Positions 16,069-22,545 of a stretch of 35,063 nucleotides of DNA are shown one piece after another. How positions within the stretch are numbered: position 1 is the first letter of the stretch; every line of letters begins with the position of its first letter. This stretch comes from a virus. Both the position numbers and the translations under genes were made by a program. The stretch lies in the IMG/VR virus record IMGVR_UViG_3300047673_000120, positions 1 to 35,063 of that record; one strand, 5' to 3'. Under the pieces are notes generated by a model. It was not told where the DNA came from and searched no databases. It saw only the letters and a list, made by a program, of their open reading frames with translations.

Positions 16069-16090
16069 AAAATAAAGTTGCGTTTATTTT
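16069..16090. repeat. AT-rich perfect inverted repeat in the divergent intergenic region
   Basis: AAAATAAA (16069-16076) and TTTATTTT (16083-16090) form a perfect 8-bp palindrome around a 6-base centre (GTTGCG), 12 bases before a TTGACA. A direct repeat GCGTTTAT occurs at 16080-16087 and 16113-16120. It could be an operator for either diverging unit or a small hairpin. Nothing else is seen in this 149-base gap (15987-16135) besides the promoter candidate. Confidence 0.6.
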
Positions 16091-16101
16091 CGCATCATCT
16101 C

Positions 16102-16135
16102 TTGACATATAAGCGTTTATCTATCAAAGTGCGGT
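16102..16135 (+). promoter_or_regulatory. Candidate promoter for the rightward Mom/tRNA island
   Basis: A consensus -35 hexamer TTGACA is at 16102-16107. TATCAA (16122-16127, spacer 14) is a weak -10 candidate, so the spacing is poor. The first ATG follows at 16136. Since the island is oriented against all surrounding genes it needs its own promoter, and this is the only plausible position. Confidence 0.4.
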
Positions 16136-16420
16136 ATGAAAAACAAACCCGAAATCATCAGCAAAGCAGAATACGATAATCACTCCTGGTCAGCGGACGA
16201 TATGTGGCCCACCGATGGACGCATTGACCCGAACGCGGGCGAGCGCCTTGGTTATATGCAGATCAAGAACGATAACCCGCACATGACCTCATTCACGGTC
16301 GGATATAACATCGAGAACGGGATCGCACATGCAATCGTAAGCGGGTTTTCACCGAAGTTCGGTAACTGCAGAGCAGATTATTACTTCAAGAATCGCCAGT
16401 GGGTTCTTGGCGCAAATTGA
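16136..16420 (+). CDS. Small protein of unknown function, first gene of the Mom island (94 aa)
   Basis: Soluble, mixed-charge protein beginning MKNKPEIISKAEYDNHSWSA and ending FKNRQWVLGAN. The second half has alternating strands (MTSFTVGYNIENGIAHAIVSG) and could be a small alpha/beta domain. I do not recognise a family. It precedes the 46-residue and Mom-like genes on the same strand with a 3-base gap to the next frame, so they are probably co-transcribed. A partner or regulator of the modification system is possible, by position only. Confidence 0.7.
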   Translation: MKNKPEIISKAEYDNHSWSADDMWPTDGRIDPNAGERLGYMQIKNDNPHMTSFTVGYNIENGIAHAIVSGFSPKFGNCRADYYFKNRQWVLGAN

Positions 16421-16423
16421 CCT

Positions 16424-16564
16424 GTGAATAAGCACGCTTCGATTCTGGGACGATTAGGCAAGGGTAAGCCTAAAACCTACACACAAGCTGAACTGGAGCG
16501 GCGACGAGCGCGTCTGGCGCTCGTCCGAAAACGCAGATGGCTGAAGCGGCAGATTCCTTTATGA
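16424..16564 (+). CDS. Small highly basic protein (46 aa, GTG start)
   Basis: A GTG at 16424 opens a frame to TGA at 16562-16564. The product begins VNKHASILGRLGKGKPKTYT and continues into a helix dense in arginine (ELERRRARLALVRKRRWLKRQ). It fills the gap between the two longer genes, and its stop overlaps the ATG of the Mom-like gene (ATGA at 16561), which supports both. It has no cysteines, so it is not a Com-like zinc finger. RNA or DNA binding is likely from charge alone. Confidence 0.6.
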   Translation: MNKHASILGRLGKGKPKTYTQAELERRRARLALVRKRRWLKRQIPL

Positions 16565-17268
16565 AATGCCATCAGCGAATCATTCGGGAACGCAAATCCT
16601 TGGAGGATGGTAGCGATGGGTTGTTTGGTGCATTCTGGAAAGATTTGGACACGGACATAAAGAAGGCAGAACTGCGCGAGGTTAGCTTGAGGACCGCTGC
16701 TGTGATTATCGAGGAGTACGAATATCTCGGTGTAATGTCAGGCGCAGCAATGAAGGCTTATGGCATTTTCTGGGGTGCTTGCTGTGGAGGTGTCGTAGTT
16801 TTTGGAGTAGTTCATCCAAATTCAGTAGCAGAAAGCGTAATCCTTCCACCGTATTCCGAAAAGGTGATCCAGTTAGCCCGCGGAGCTTGTGTTCATTGGG
16901 CGCATCCGCACTCCGCCAGTAAACTTATCTCGTTCGCTTTGCGAGAAATTGAAAAAGACGGTTGGCGCATCGTAATTGCCTATTCCGACCCAGACGCAGG
17001 AGAAATAGGGACAGTTTACCAGGCGACGAATTGGTTGTATTGCGGATTGACCGCAAAGCGCCCAGATTATTTTAGGAACGGTGAGCGAATAACTGGTCAT
17101 GTTGGAAAAATCACTGAGGAAATGACTATTGCCCCAAGAACCCGAAAAGGGAGATATATTTTTATCTTGGGTAACAAAAAGGATCAACGCGAAATCAGAA
17201 ATCGACTTTTATGGAAATCTCAACCATATCCAAAACGTGCGGCAGAGGTGTCAGAGGTGACACGCTGA
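16561..17268 (+). CDS. mom-like: Mom-like DNA-modifying GNAT-fold protein (about 235 aa)
   Basis: The core carries AYGIFWGACCGGVVVFGVV, then QLARGACVHWAHPHSASKLI, then IAYSDPDAGEIGTVYQATNW. These match the pattern of Mom-family proteins (phage Mu Mom and phage/prophage relatives), which have a GNAT fold and modify adenine N6 in DNA to resist restriction. The known Mu product is a glycinamide adduct of deoxyadenosine. I prefer the ATG at 16561 because it overlaps the upstream stop; an ATG at 16537 adds 8 residues. The last 30 bases overlap a tRNA-Gly-like gene (17239-17310). No Com-like zinc-finger activator is present. Confidence 0.82.
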   Translation: MKCHQRIIRERKSLEDGSDGLFGAFWKDLDTDIKKAELREVSLRTAAVIIEEYEYLGVMSGAAMKAYGIFWGACCGGVVVFGVVHPNSVAESVILPPYSEKVIQLARGACVHWAHPHSASKLISFALREIEKDGWRIVIAYSDPDAGEIGTVYQATNWLYCGLTAKRPDYFRNGERITGHVGKITEEMTIAPRTRKGRYIFILGNKKDQREIRNRLLWKSQPYPKRAAEVSEVTR

Positions 17269-17310
17269 ACGTCCAGTTCAGAAAGTCAGGTTCGATCCCT
17301 GACTGCCGCT
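17239..17310 (+). tRNA. tRNA-Gly(UCC)-like gene overlapping the mom-like gene
   Basis: The 72 bases fold as a complete cloverleaf with only Watson-Crick pairs. The acceptor is 7 bp (GCGGCAG/CTGCCGC), the D arm 5 bp with G18-G19 in the loop, the anticodon arm 5 bp with UCC at 17272-17274, and the T arm 5 bp with loop TTCGATC. The discriminator is U73 and no CCA is encoded. The E. coli glycine identity set is present: G1-C72, C2-G71, G3-C70, C35, C36, U73. Standard decoding and core bases are lost: position 33 is G instead of U, position 8 is A, position 14 is C, and C32-G38 can pair. It overlaps the last 30 bases of the Mom-like gene and 2 bases of the TerL stop on the other strand. It may serve outside translation. 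Confidence 0.85.
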
Positions 17311-19246
17311 AAACCTTACCGAATCCAGCCATCCATTTGCTGCCCATCCGGTTCATTCTGACAGGCGGAATTGGTAAATTGTGGTCTGGACCGGGATGAT
17401 TCAAAGGAGTTTCGTCATCTCCTGAGAACTCTTTTGCGAGCTTTTCGTAGTTCGGACGGTAGATTTGCTCAGCAGCGTTAGCGTAAACTTCGGCATCGAG
17501 CGGCTCATTGCGGTCGTCGCTTGATTTCTTGAAGAAAAACCGGTGAAAGTTGCCATCCCTACCCCGTTGCATGACCGATTCCTCGACGGTCAACCCCTTG
17601 AAATAGCCTTCCGTAAAACTGGAGGTGTCTGGAAAGTGCATATAACCCTGCGCGGCGGGATCGTTAATCTCGAGCTGCTGGTAAATGACGTCCTTTGCCT
17701 CATGCGTTCCAACCTCCCAGACTAATGCCGGCGGAATGCCTCGTTTTGTCGGCTTCTTTGGGATGATCGGCTTAGAAATCGTAGTTGCTCCCTCGCAAGC
17801 GTAGATTCGAAGCCGTTGCATCTTGCGAGTAAACGCAAACACCTCGTCAGGTCGAAACCGCGAGTCAAAAAGACCGATTGAAGGGTGAATCCACTTACCG
17901 CAGGGATGTTTCCACGCTACGTTTTGGAAGACTGCGGCGAGTTTCTCCCAGAATTCCGCTTGGAGGGGCGAGCCACGTACCACTCGATAATCGATTGCCC
18001 AGGATTGCTTGAGATTACCCGAATAGCCCCAGCCTTTGAATTTGATTTCGGCGCGGTTGGACTGAAGATCCGCGCCAAAGCTGATAAAGACCACTTCCGC
18101 GGGCAAGAGATCTCGAGGGTCGTAGTGTTCACGACGCTTGTAGAGGACAGTGTGTTCGATTTTCTGGAGGTGTTCGGGTTCATAGCTTTCGGCATCGCGG
18201 GTATTTACCAAGACGCGCCGCGCGCGCTCCGGATTATCGGCCTGTTCGACTGCGATTTCTTCCAGGGCAAGCATTTGCAGGAATCCGCCGGGATATTTTT
18301 GTCGATCAACAGGATGCGGCCACAGTAGCGCATTAGCATGGAATCCGGCGATTCCCTTAAAATCTGCGGTGGCGTTCCATTTACCGGCCCGCGCCATTTG
18401 ATTTCTTGCCAGTTCACCGTGGTTTTCATGGCAGATTGGACACTGGAGTCGGGCTAATTCTGTTTGCTCACGGTCGTAGCGCAAGTCTTTTCTGTGCATC
18501 ACCCACGGGTCGCCACACTTAGAGCAATGCACTTCCCAGACTCGCTTATCCGACAAATCGTATTTGCTATCGATGTTAGATTGGCCTTTTAATGATGGGT
18601 ATGAGCAGTAGACCTGGATCGTGTCTGGATATTCACTCCCTCGAACAGCGAATTGCCGCAGCTGGTCGCCTTCGTCAGATTCAGCTATTGCGATGGCATC
18701 GATTTCATCAGCATAAAGGAAGTTGCCTTTGGCACGTCGAAAATCTCCTGGGACGTTTGCGCCAAACATTGAGATATATCCGCCGGGGAAAATCTTAGAG
18801 AGAATCGTGTTATTCGCCAGTCGGCGGCCGCGGCCGTCTTGCAGAACACCCTGTAAACATTCCGTAGGATCGACCAGCTCTCCCATCAGATGTTTCTTGC
18901 TCCACTCCTCGGAGTCGCCAATCTTCGGCCACATGACGAGGATCTTGCGCGGGGCTTCCGCGATGCAGTAACCGATTGCCCCGAGAACCGTCATCGTTTT
19001 GGTCAACCTAGAGGCCATCTTGAACACGACTTCCCGATTGCGCGGGTTGAAGATTTCGGTGAACATCTCGCGTTGCGGAGGAAAGAAATCGAACGTGAAT
19101 CGCTTTGTCGATCCGTGGTCACCTGGCATCCTCAGTTTCTTCTCCGCGAATTCCTCCGGAGACATCCGATGCCATCGCGCGAAGTTGGCGATTAAGAGTT
19201 TCGCTACGGCTGCGCGATAGGAAGCGTAGGAAACTGGATCAGTCAT
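17309..19246 (-). CDS. Terminase large subunit, lambda GpA-like (645 aa)
   Basis: Family features appear in order: EVVFKMASRLTKTMTVLGAIGY (ATPase P-loop region of the GpA type), ILVMWPKIGDSEEW, NFLYADEIDAI (Walker B), then a zinc-ribbon-like CSKCGDPW/CPICHENHG. GFHANALLWPH and ISFGADLQSNRAEIKFKGWGYS (start of the nuclease domain, aspartate D384) follow. Length equals lambda GpA (641). It cuts and translocates phage DNA into the head together with the small subunit. It starts with an ATGA overlap to the MT-A70 gene. Two bases of its stop overlap the end of the rightward tRNA gene. Confidence 0.95.
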   Translation of the reverse strand: MTDPVSYASYRAAVAKLLIANFARWHRMSPEEFAEKKLRMPGDHGSTKRFTFDFFPPQREMFTEIFNPRNREVVFKMASRLTKTMTVLGAIGYCIAEAPRKILVMWPKIGDSEEWSKKHLMGELVDPTECLQGVLQDGRGRRLANNTILSKIFPGGYISMFGANVPGDFRRAKGNFLYADEIDAIAIAESDEGDQLRQFAVRGSEYPDTIQVYCSYPSLKGQSNIDSKYDLSDKRVWEVHCSKCGDPWVMHRKDLRYDREQTELARLQCPICHENHGELARNQMARAGKWNATADFKGIAGFHANALLWPHPVDRQKYPGGFLQMLALEEIAVEQADNPERARRVLVNTRDAESYEPEHLQKIEHTVLYKRREHYDPRDLLPAEVVFISFGADLQSNRAEIKFKGWGYSGNLKQSWAIDYRVVRGSPLQAEFWEKLAAVFQNVAWKHPCGKWIHPSIGLFDSRFRPDEVFAFTRKMQRLRIYACEGATTISKPIIPKKPTKRGIPPALVWEVGTHEAKDVIYQQLEINDPAAQGYMHFPDTSSFTEGYFKGLTVEESVMQRGRDGNFHRFFFKKSSDDRNEPLDAEVYANAAEQIYRPNYEKLAKEFSGDDETPLNHPGPDHNLPIPPVRMNRMGSKWMAGFGKV

Positions 19247-19812
19247 GCAAACGCGATGTGATTAAGGCATTCATTACCCCATGTTGACCACCCTAAGCGA
19301 TTGCGCCGCGCGAAAAGCTCCAAGTACTTAGGCGGCGACACGGCCTCAACCATATCGATAAAAGATTCCGGTTTTTGTGAATGCGCGCCGCGCTTGAATC
19401 TAAACCATGTCGAATCCCATCGCTGCAACCGTATGTCACGACCACGGCGAGCAAATAAAACGTGCTCGGTTGTTGGAACGTAGGCTCCGCCAAATCCTAA
19501 CCCCATTGGTTCCTTGCAACCCGTTAATAATGCTGAAGGTTTGAATCCCCACTCGCGCACAATTCGATAGGCATCCTCGATGTAAGGTCCGAACGTCCAT
19601 ACGTAGATATGTGAGTCAGGAAGAGCGAGGGTTGGAATCGGCAATGATGCGATTTCGGAAAGAGTCATCTGAATATATGGCGTAGTGCTTGGAATACCTG
19701 CCATTTTACGGATGCCTGAATCCCAATTTCCGTTGTCGCTGTGTGTGCGCGCGCCCGTCTCGGGTTTCTCCCACGGAGGGTCTGCCACGATTGTCGAGAA
19801 CTTCTCAGTCAT
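19243..19812 (-). CDS. MT-A70 family N6-adenine DNA methyltransferase (189 aa)
   Basis: DPPW at residues 11-14 is the MT-A70 catalytic motif. TTEHVLFARRG, HSQKPESFIDMVE and PPKYLELFARR follow in the family order. It likely methylates adenine in phage DNA to block restriction. Its gene lies between the small and large terminase genes, overlapping the first by 8 bases and the second by ATGA. This is an unusual position that ties the modification enzyme to packaging-time expression. Phage forms of this length are common. Confidence 0.92.
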   Translation of the reverse strand: MTEKFSTIVADPPWEKPETGARTHSDNGNWDSGIRKMAGIPSTTPYIQMTLSEIASLPIPTLALPDSHIYVWTFGPYIEDAYRIVREWGFKPSALLTGCKEPMGLGFGGAYVPTTEHVLFARRGRDIRLQRWDSTWFRFKRGAHSQKPESFIDMVEAVSPPKYLELFARRNRLGWSTWGNECLNHIAFA

Positions 19813-20221
19813 GGCTGCCGTTTCCGTTCAGTCTTCCCGCCCATTGCTTCAATCCATCGAAGATTTCATTCGTCACATCTTCGGTTAGATGTTTGCCAGC
19901 GTTCGCCTTTAACGTTCCAGAGATTGATTGGAAAACCTCGTTGTCGATCGCGAGACAATCTGCGACCGGGATGCGCTCGCCTCGCTTTACCTCCATGTCT
20001 AGATCAATCTCTTCCTTTTTGGCAATCGTGAGCTGCCGAACGGCTTCCGGAGTAGAGATAAATTCACCGGATTGCTCGGACATTCCGCAGTAAATCGCTT
20101 CCAAAGCGGTTGCGCAGTCGATCTTGTCGCGAGTCCGTGGAAGTTTCGCCGTTCGCTTGCTAATCGTCCGCCAATCTTTCCCCGTGTGTCGCGCCAACCA
20201 GTTCACGGTCACAAGTGGCAT
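19805..20221 (-). CDS. Terminase small subunit, Nu1-like (138 aa)
   Basis: The N terminus VNWLARHTGKDWRTISKRTA is a winged-helix DNA-binding start like that of lambda Nu1. QLTIAKKEEIDLDMEVKRGERIPVADCLAI matches the helical body of the Nu1/DUF1441 group. It recognises the packaging site and recruits the large subunit. Its position two genes upstream of TerL agrees. The 146-base region upstream (20222-20367) has a possible terminator and TTGACGAC repeats and could contain the packaging start. Confidence 0.88.
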   Translation of the reverse strand: MPLVTVNWLARHTGKDWRTISKRTAKLPRTRDKIDCATALEAIYCGMSEQSGEFISTPEAVRQLTIAKKEEIDLDMEVKRGERIPVADCLAIDNEVFQSISGTLKANAGKHLTEDVTNEIFDGLKQWAGRLNGNGSHD

Positions 20222-20258
20222 TTCGTATGAGTCGCTAAGCTTAACTCTTATCTACTTT

Positions 20259-20376
20259 TTGACGACAGACAAAAAACCCTCGGCCTGAAAATACTCAGGA
20301 AGGACCCGCTCTCTCGAATAAGCTTGACGACCATCGTTAGGCCTGAGCATAATTAATCTCATTGAATTTAGACGAC
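20259..20376. repeat. Repeated TTGACGAC motifs upstream of terminase
   Basis: TTGACGAC occurs at 20259-20266 and 20324-20331, and the related TTAGACGAC at 20368-20376. They lie directly upstream of the small terminase gene, where lambda-like phages have cos/terminase-binding repeats. With only two exact 8-mers and one variant, chance is not excluded. Confidence 0.35.
20271..20303 (-). terminator. Weak candidate terminator after the early operon
   Basis: On the minus strand a 5-bp stem (CCTGA/TCAGG, arms at 20295-20299 and 20284-20288) can be extended imperfectly by CC/GG and is followed after a few bases by six T (20276-20271). The stem is short and set away from the T run, so this is tentative. 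It lies between the last early gene (ends 20368) and the small terminase gene. Confidence 0.3.
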
Positions 20377-20769
20377 AAACTTCTTGTGTGAACCATTGGC
20401 AATGTAGCCCTTGCGTGCCAGTGAATAGGGCTTGTGTGATGCTGCACTCTTCATGTAAAAGGATGGTGGCAATCCGTTATCAGTCACGAATGATTGCGCC
20501 GTCTTGCTGATAGTGGCGCGTGTTACGCCGACATGCGATGCGCGCTCAGTCATGCTGATGCCAGAGCATATGGATAGACCAAGACCGTATGCACTACCCC
20601 AGAACGCAGTGTTGGCAGAGCGTATATCCCCCGTGCGTAACGCATCCCCCACTCGTGTAGCGAACGCTTCAAGCACACGGATGTAAGACAGGGATGCGGA
20701 GCGTATGTCCAACTCAGGCTCGATGTAGTCGATAGGAGTACGCTGATCGATGGCGATATTCGGACTCAT
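20368..20769 (-). CDS. HTH protein of unknown function, end of the early operon (133 aa)
   Basis: SMTERASHVGVTRATISKTAQSF in the C-terminal half looks like a helix-turn-helix of the sigma-like or LacI-like type. The N-terminal half is helical (SYIRVLEAFATRVGDALRTGD). It could be a transcription regulator; being the last gene before the packaging genes, a switch to late expression is conceivable. The target is not evident. Its ATG overlaps the stop of the DUF3102-like gene (ATGA). Confidence 0.65.
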   Translation of the reverse strand: MSPNIAIDQRTPIDYIEPELDIRSASLSYIRVLEAFATRVGDALRTGDIRSANTAFWGSAYGLGLSICSGISMTERASHVGVTRATISKTAQSFVTDNGLPPSFYMKSAASHKPYSLARKGYIANGSHKKFVV

Positions 20770-21281
20770 TCGAGCATCGACTTTAGCTTATCGTAGAGCA
20801 AAGCAGCTGGTTCGAGTGCTGCGGCAAGACTTTGGATTTTATCACCTTGCCACGTTTCGAGCGGGTGATCCTTGAGTTCATGGTTAATATCACCCATGAG
20901 CCGTTGCGTCAGCTTGATCGAGTGAAAGTAGAAGTTCGATTCGTGGAGTTGCTGGGGTTTATGTTCGCCGTCGCCATTGCTTTGCAGCTTGAGCCGATAT
21001 GCTTCGCTCAGATTGCCAACATTTAGCAATTTCTCACGATTCTCGAATATCCATATGTAATTATCGGCGCTCTGTCGGCTGAATGGTGCGAACTCTGCAA
21101 GCCACGGCAACCATTCGCCATGTTTTACAGCTCCTTTTACATGGATGAGGATTTCACCGATGCGCGCGGCTAATCCGACGCTTTTGACCGCGAGACCGTT
21201 TAGCTCGGTGTTGAGAAAATGAAGATCACGGACTGTCTCAGTCCAGGTATTCGGGTTTGATACCCGCAAAGCTGATCCCAT
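20766..21281 (-). CDS. DUF3102-like protein (171 aa)
   Basis: AARIGEILIHVKGAVKHGEWLPWLAE followed by FSRQSADNYIWIFENREKL has the signature of DUF3102-type proteins found in phages and plasmids. The family is thought to bind DNA through a helical HTH-like element (FSRQSADNYI), but function is not established. It is in the early operon upstream of an HTH gene, overlapping it by ATGA. Confidence 0.65.
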   Translation of the reverse strand: MGSALRVSNPNTWTETVRDLHFLNTELNGLAVKSVGLAARIGEILIHVKGAVKHGEWLPWLAEFAPFSRQSADNYIWIFENREKLLNVGNLSEAYRLKLQSNGDGEHKPQQLHESNFYFHSIKLTQRLMGDINHELKDHPLETWQGDKIQSLAAALEPAALLYDKLKSMLE

Positions 21282-21295
21282 TACGGAATCAGGAT

Positions 21296-21403
21296 TTATC
21301 CTACGTTGACAGCAGAGGCAAGCAAAATCTTCATCAGCGTCTTAATCGACGGTCGCTTGATCTTGCGCCAGCTGCTTTTGATTACGGTTATTGGGTGGTT
21401 CAT
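21296..21403 (-). CDS. Small basic peptide (35 aa)
   Basis: Starts at the ATG at 21403, which overlaps the stop of the 68-residue gene (ATGA). Sequence MNHPITVIKSSWRKIKRPSI is basic, then a short hydrophobic end, LMKILLASAVNVG. The longer frame from 21586 would lie out of frame over the upstream gene and is less likely. No family. Confidence 0.4.
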   Translation of the reverse strand: MNHPITVIKSSWRKIKRPSIKTLMKILLASAVNVG

Positions 21404-21606
21404 ATCGCCATCGCCTCGAGCTGATTCTGCGCCGCCCGAAGTCGCGCTCTGAGTGACAAAACGTATTCGTGATCGTTGTCCGGGTCTGCTTCGTGCGTGT
21501 CGAGCAAATCCTTTAGACCTTGGATGCGCTGCAGTTTGAGAATCCTGCGGGCCTTGCGCTCTTTGTCCTGCTCGTAGTCGTCCCACTGGGCTCCGAATCT
21601 AGCCAC
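21400..21606 (-). CDS. Small coiled-coil protein (68 aa)
   Basis: Two charged helices (YEQDKERKARRILKLQRIQG and EYVLSLRARLRAAQNQLEAM) with heptad-like spacing. Overlaps the upstream gene by 8 bases and the downstream peptide by ATGA. No family recognised. Confidence 0.6.
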   Translation of the reverse strand: MARFGAQWDDYEQDKERKARRILKLQRIQGLKDLLDTHEADPDNDHEYVLSLRARLRAAQNQLEAMAI

Positions 21607-21865
21607 GGCTAAATACCTCTCTTGCGGCGCCGCAGTTGAACGCCCGAACCGCGTCGATTAACGCCCAGTCTCTGCCGGTTGCGTCTTTGGTTAATTGAGG
21701 GCCGTCCTGATTCCACCAGGATAAGAACGCTCGCGGAGGATGAGGATTCCAGTGCTTGTCTACGTGCTGCTTGGAGTGGACTTGCCGGATTTTATCCTTG
21801 CATCCGGCCTGGTCACACAGCTCGTCAATCTCGTCTGCTAACTGTTTCCGTGTTTTAATTGCCAT
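21599..21865 (-). CDS. Early protein of unknown function (88 aa)
   Basis: Starts MAIKTRKQLADEIDELCDQA and contains HWNPHPPRAFLSWWNQDG, then a C-terminal helix. No domain recognised. Its start overlaps the end of the replication-like gene by 28 bases, so it is translated from the same message. The neighbourhood suggests a replication or host-takeover role. Confidence 0.6.
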   Translation of the reverse strand: MAIKTRKQLADEIDELCDQAGCKDKIRQVHSKQHVDKHWNPHPPRAFLSWWNQDGPQLTKDATGRDWALIDAVRAFNCGAAREVFSRG

Positions 21866-22545
21866 AATTTATCGCTCATCAGTTCGTCGGGATCGCGTCC
21901 GTTTTTGGTTGTCATTGGTTTTTCGGCTCGATTCAGCCAGTTGATAAAGCGTCGTCGGGAAGGAGTTAGCTGTCGTATTTTGCACCATTGATGCATCTTT
22001 CCGAGTTCCCTGTCGACGTCGACGCCCGAATAGGTCTTATCTGATTTGAGCGAAGCTACCCACTCAGAATCGACTAATCCATTCCTGCCTGTTGGCATCC
22101 GCCTGACGGATGCCTCTTCTTTCTTTCTGCTTCTGCTTCTGCTTCTGCATGTGTTACTCGGCGTTACGGGTAACGCTTTCGTAACGGTCGTAACGTTACT
22201 CTTCTGACTTTCCCTCCAGCGCTTCTGACGCTCGGCGTTGGTGTAGTCGCGCTCTCGGTATTTCTCGTAATTCAGAACGCGATAGCCTCCGTCAACGCGC
22301 TCGACGCGCTTCCCAGCGTTGTCCGGTGTTCTACTTTCGTCGTCCGGAGACATGAACAAGTCGAGCGCCCGCCTGGCAACCTCGGCGGGTATTCCCGCCT
22401 CGCGAGCTATTGCTGAAGCCGCGGCGCGCACGAATCCGGTGGCGTCGGCCAACAGTAAAAGCGTGATCCAGCATATTTTGGTATCACTGTCCTCAGCCCA
22501 GAGGCTTGAGTGGATAATTCCGCAGTCGAGTTTCACAAAAGGCAT
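21838..22545 (-). CDS. Replication initiator-like protein, lambda O / replisome organiser type (235 aa)
   Basis: N-terminal winged-helix region about 1-95 (HSSLWAEDSDTKICWITLLLLADATG, IAREAGIPAEVARRALDLFMS, RVLNYEKYRERDYTNAERQKRW) has the layout of phage replisome organiser N-domains. The middle (110-150) is encoded by repeated bases and reads VTTVTKALPVT then SRSRSR, a disordered linker. The C-terminal end (TPSRRRFINWLNRAEKP) could contact host replication proteins. A candidate origin sits inside the gene, as in lambda O. It probably recruits host helicase. Confidence 0.7.
   Translation of the reverse strand: MPFVKLDCGIIHSSLWAEDSDTKICWITLLLLADATGFVRAAASAIAREAGIPAEVARRALDLFMSPDDESRTPDNAGKRVERVDGGYRVLNYEKYRERDYTNAERQKRWRESQKSNVTTVTKALPVTPSNTCRSRSRSRKKEEASVRRMPTGRNGLVDSEWVASLKSDKTYSGVDVDRELGKMHQWCKIRQLTPSRRRFINWLNRAEKPMTTKNGRDPDELMSDKLWQLKHGNS
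22094..22199. other. Candidate replication origin inside the initiator-like gene
   Basis: Three structures lie together. GGCATCCG and CGGATGCC form a perfect 8-bp inverted repeat around 5 bases (22094-22114). Four tandem TTCTGC copies run from 22125 to 22148. A cluster of GTTACG/GTAACG motifs is at 22162-22199 (CGTTACG 22162, GTAACG 22170, CGTAACG 22180 and 22189, GTTAC 22195). Such iteron-like clusters within an O-type gene mark the origin in lambda-like phages. Here they encode the linker, so part of the pattern could be protein-level. Confidence 0.5.

Noticed and set aside
21296-21586. Longer 96-codon version of the small basic peptide
   Set aside because: Its first 61 codons run out of frame over a better gene; the ATG at 21403 with ATGA overlap is preferred.
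22125-22148. Tandem TTCTGC units as a CRISPR-like or satellite array
   Set aside because: Only four 6-base units without spacers, inside a coding linker; treated as part of the origin candidate.
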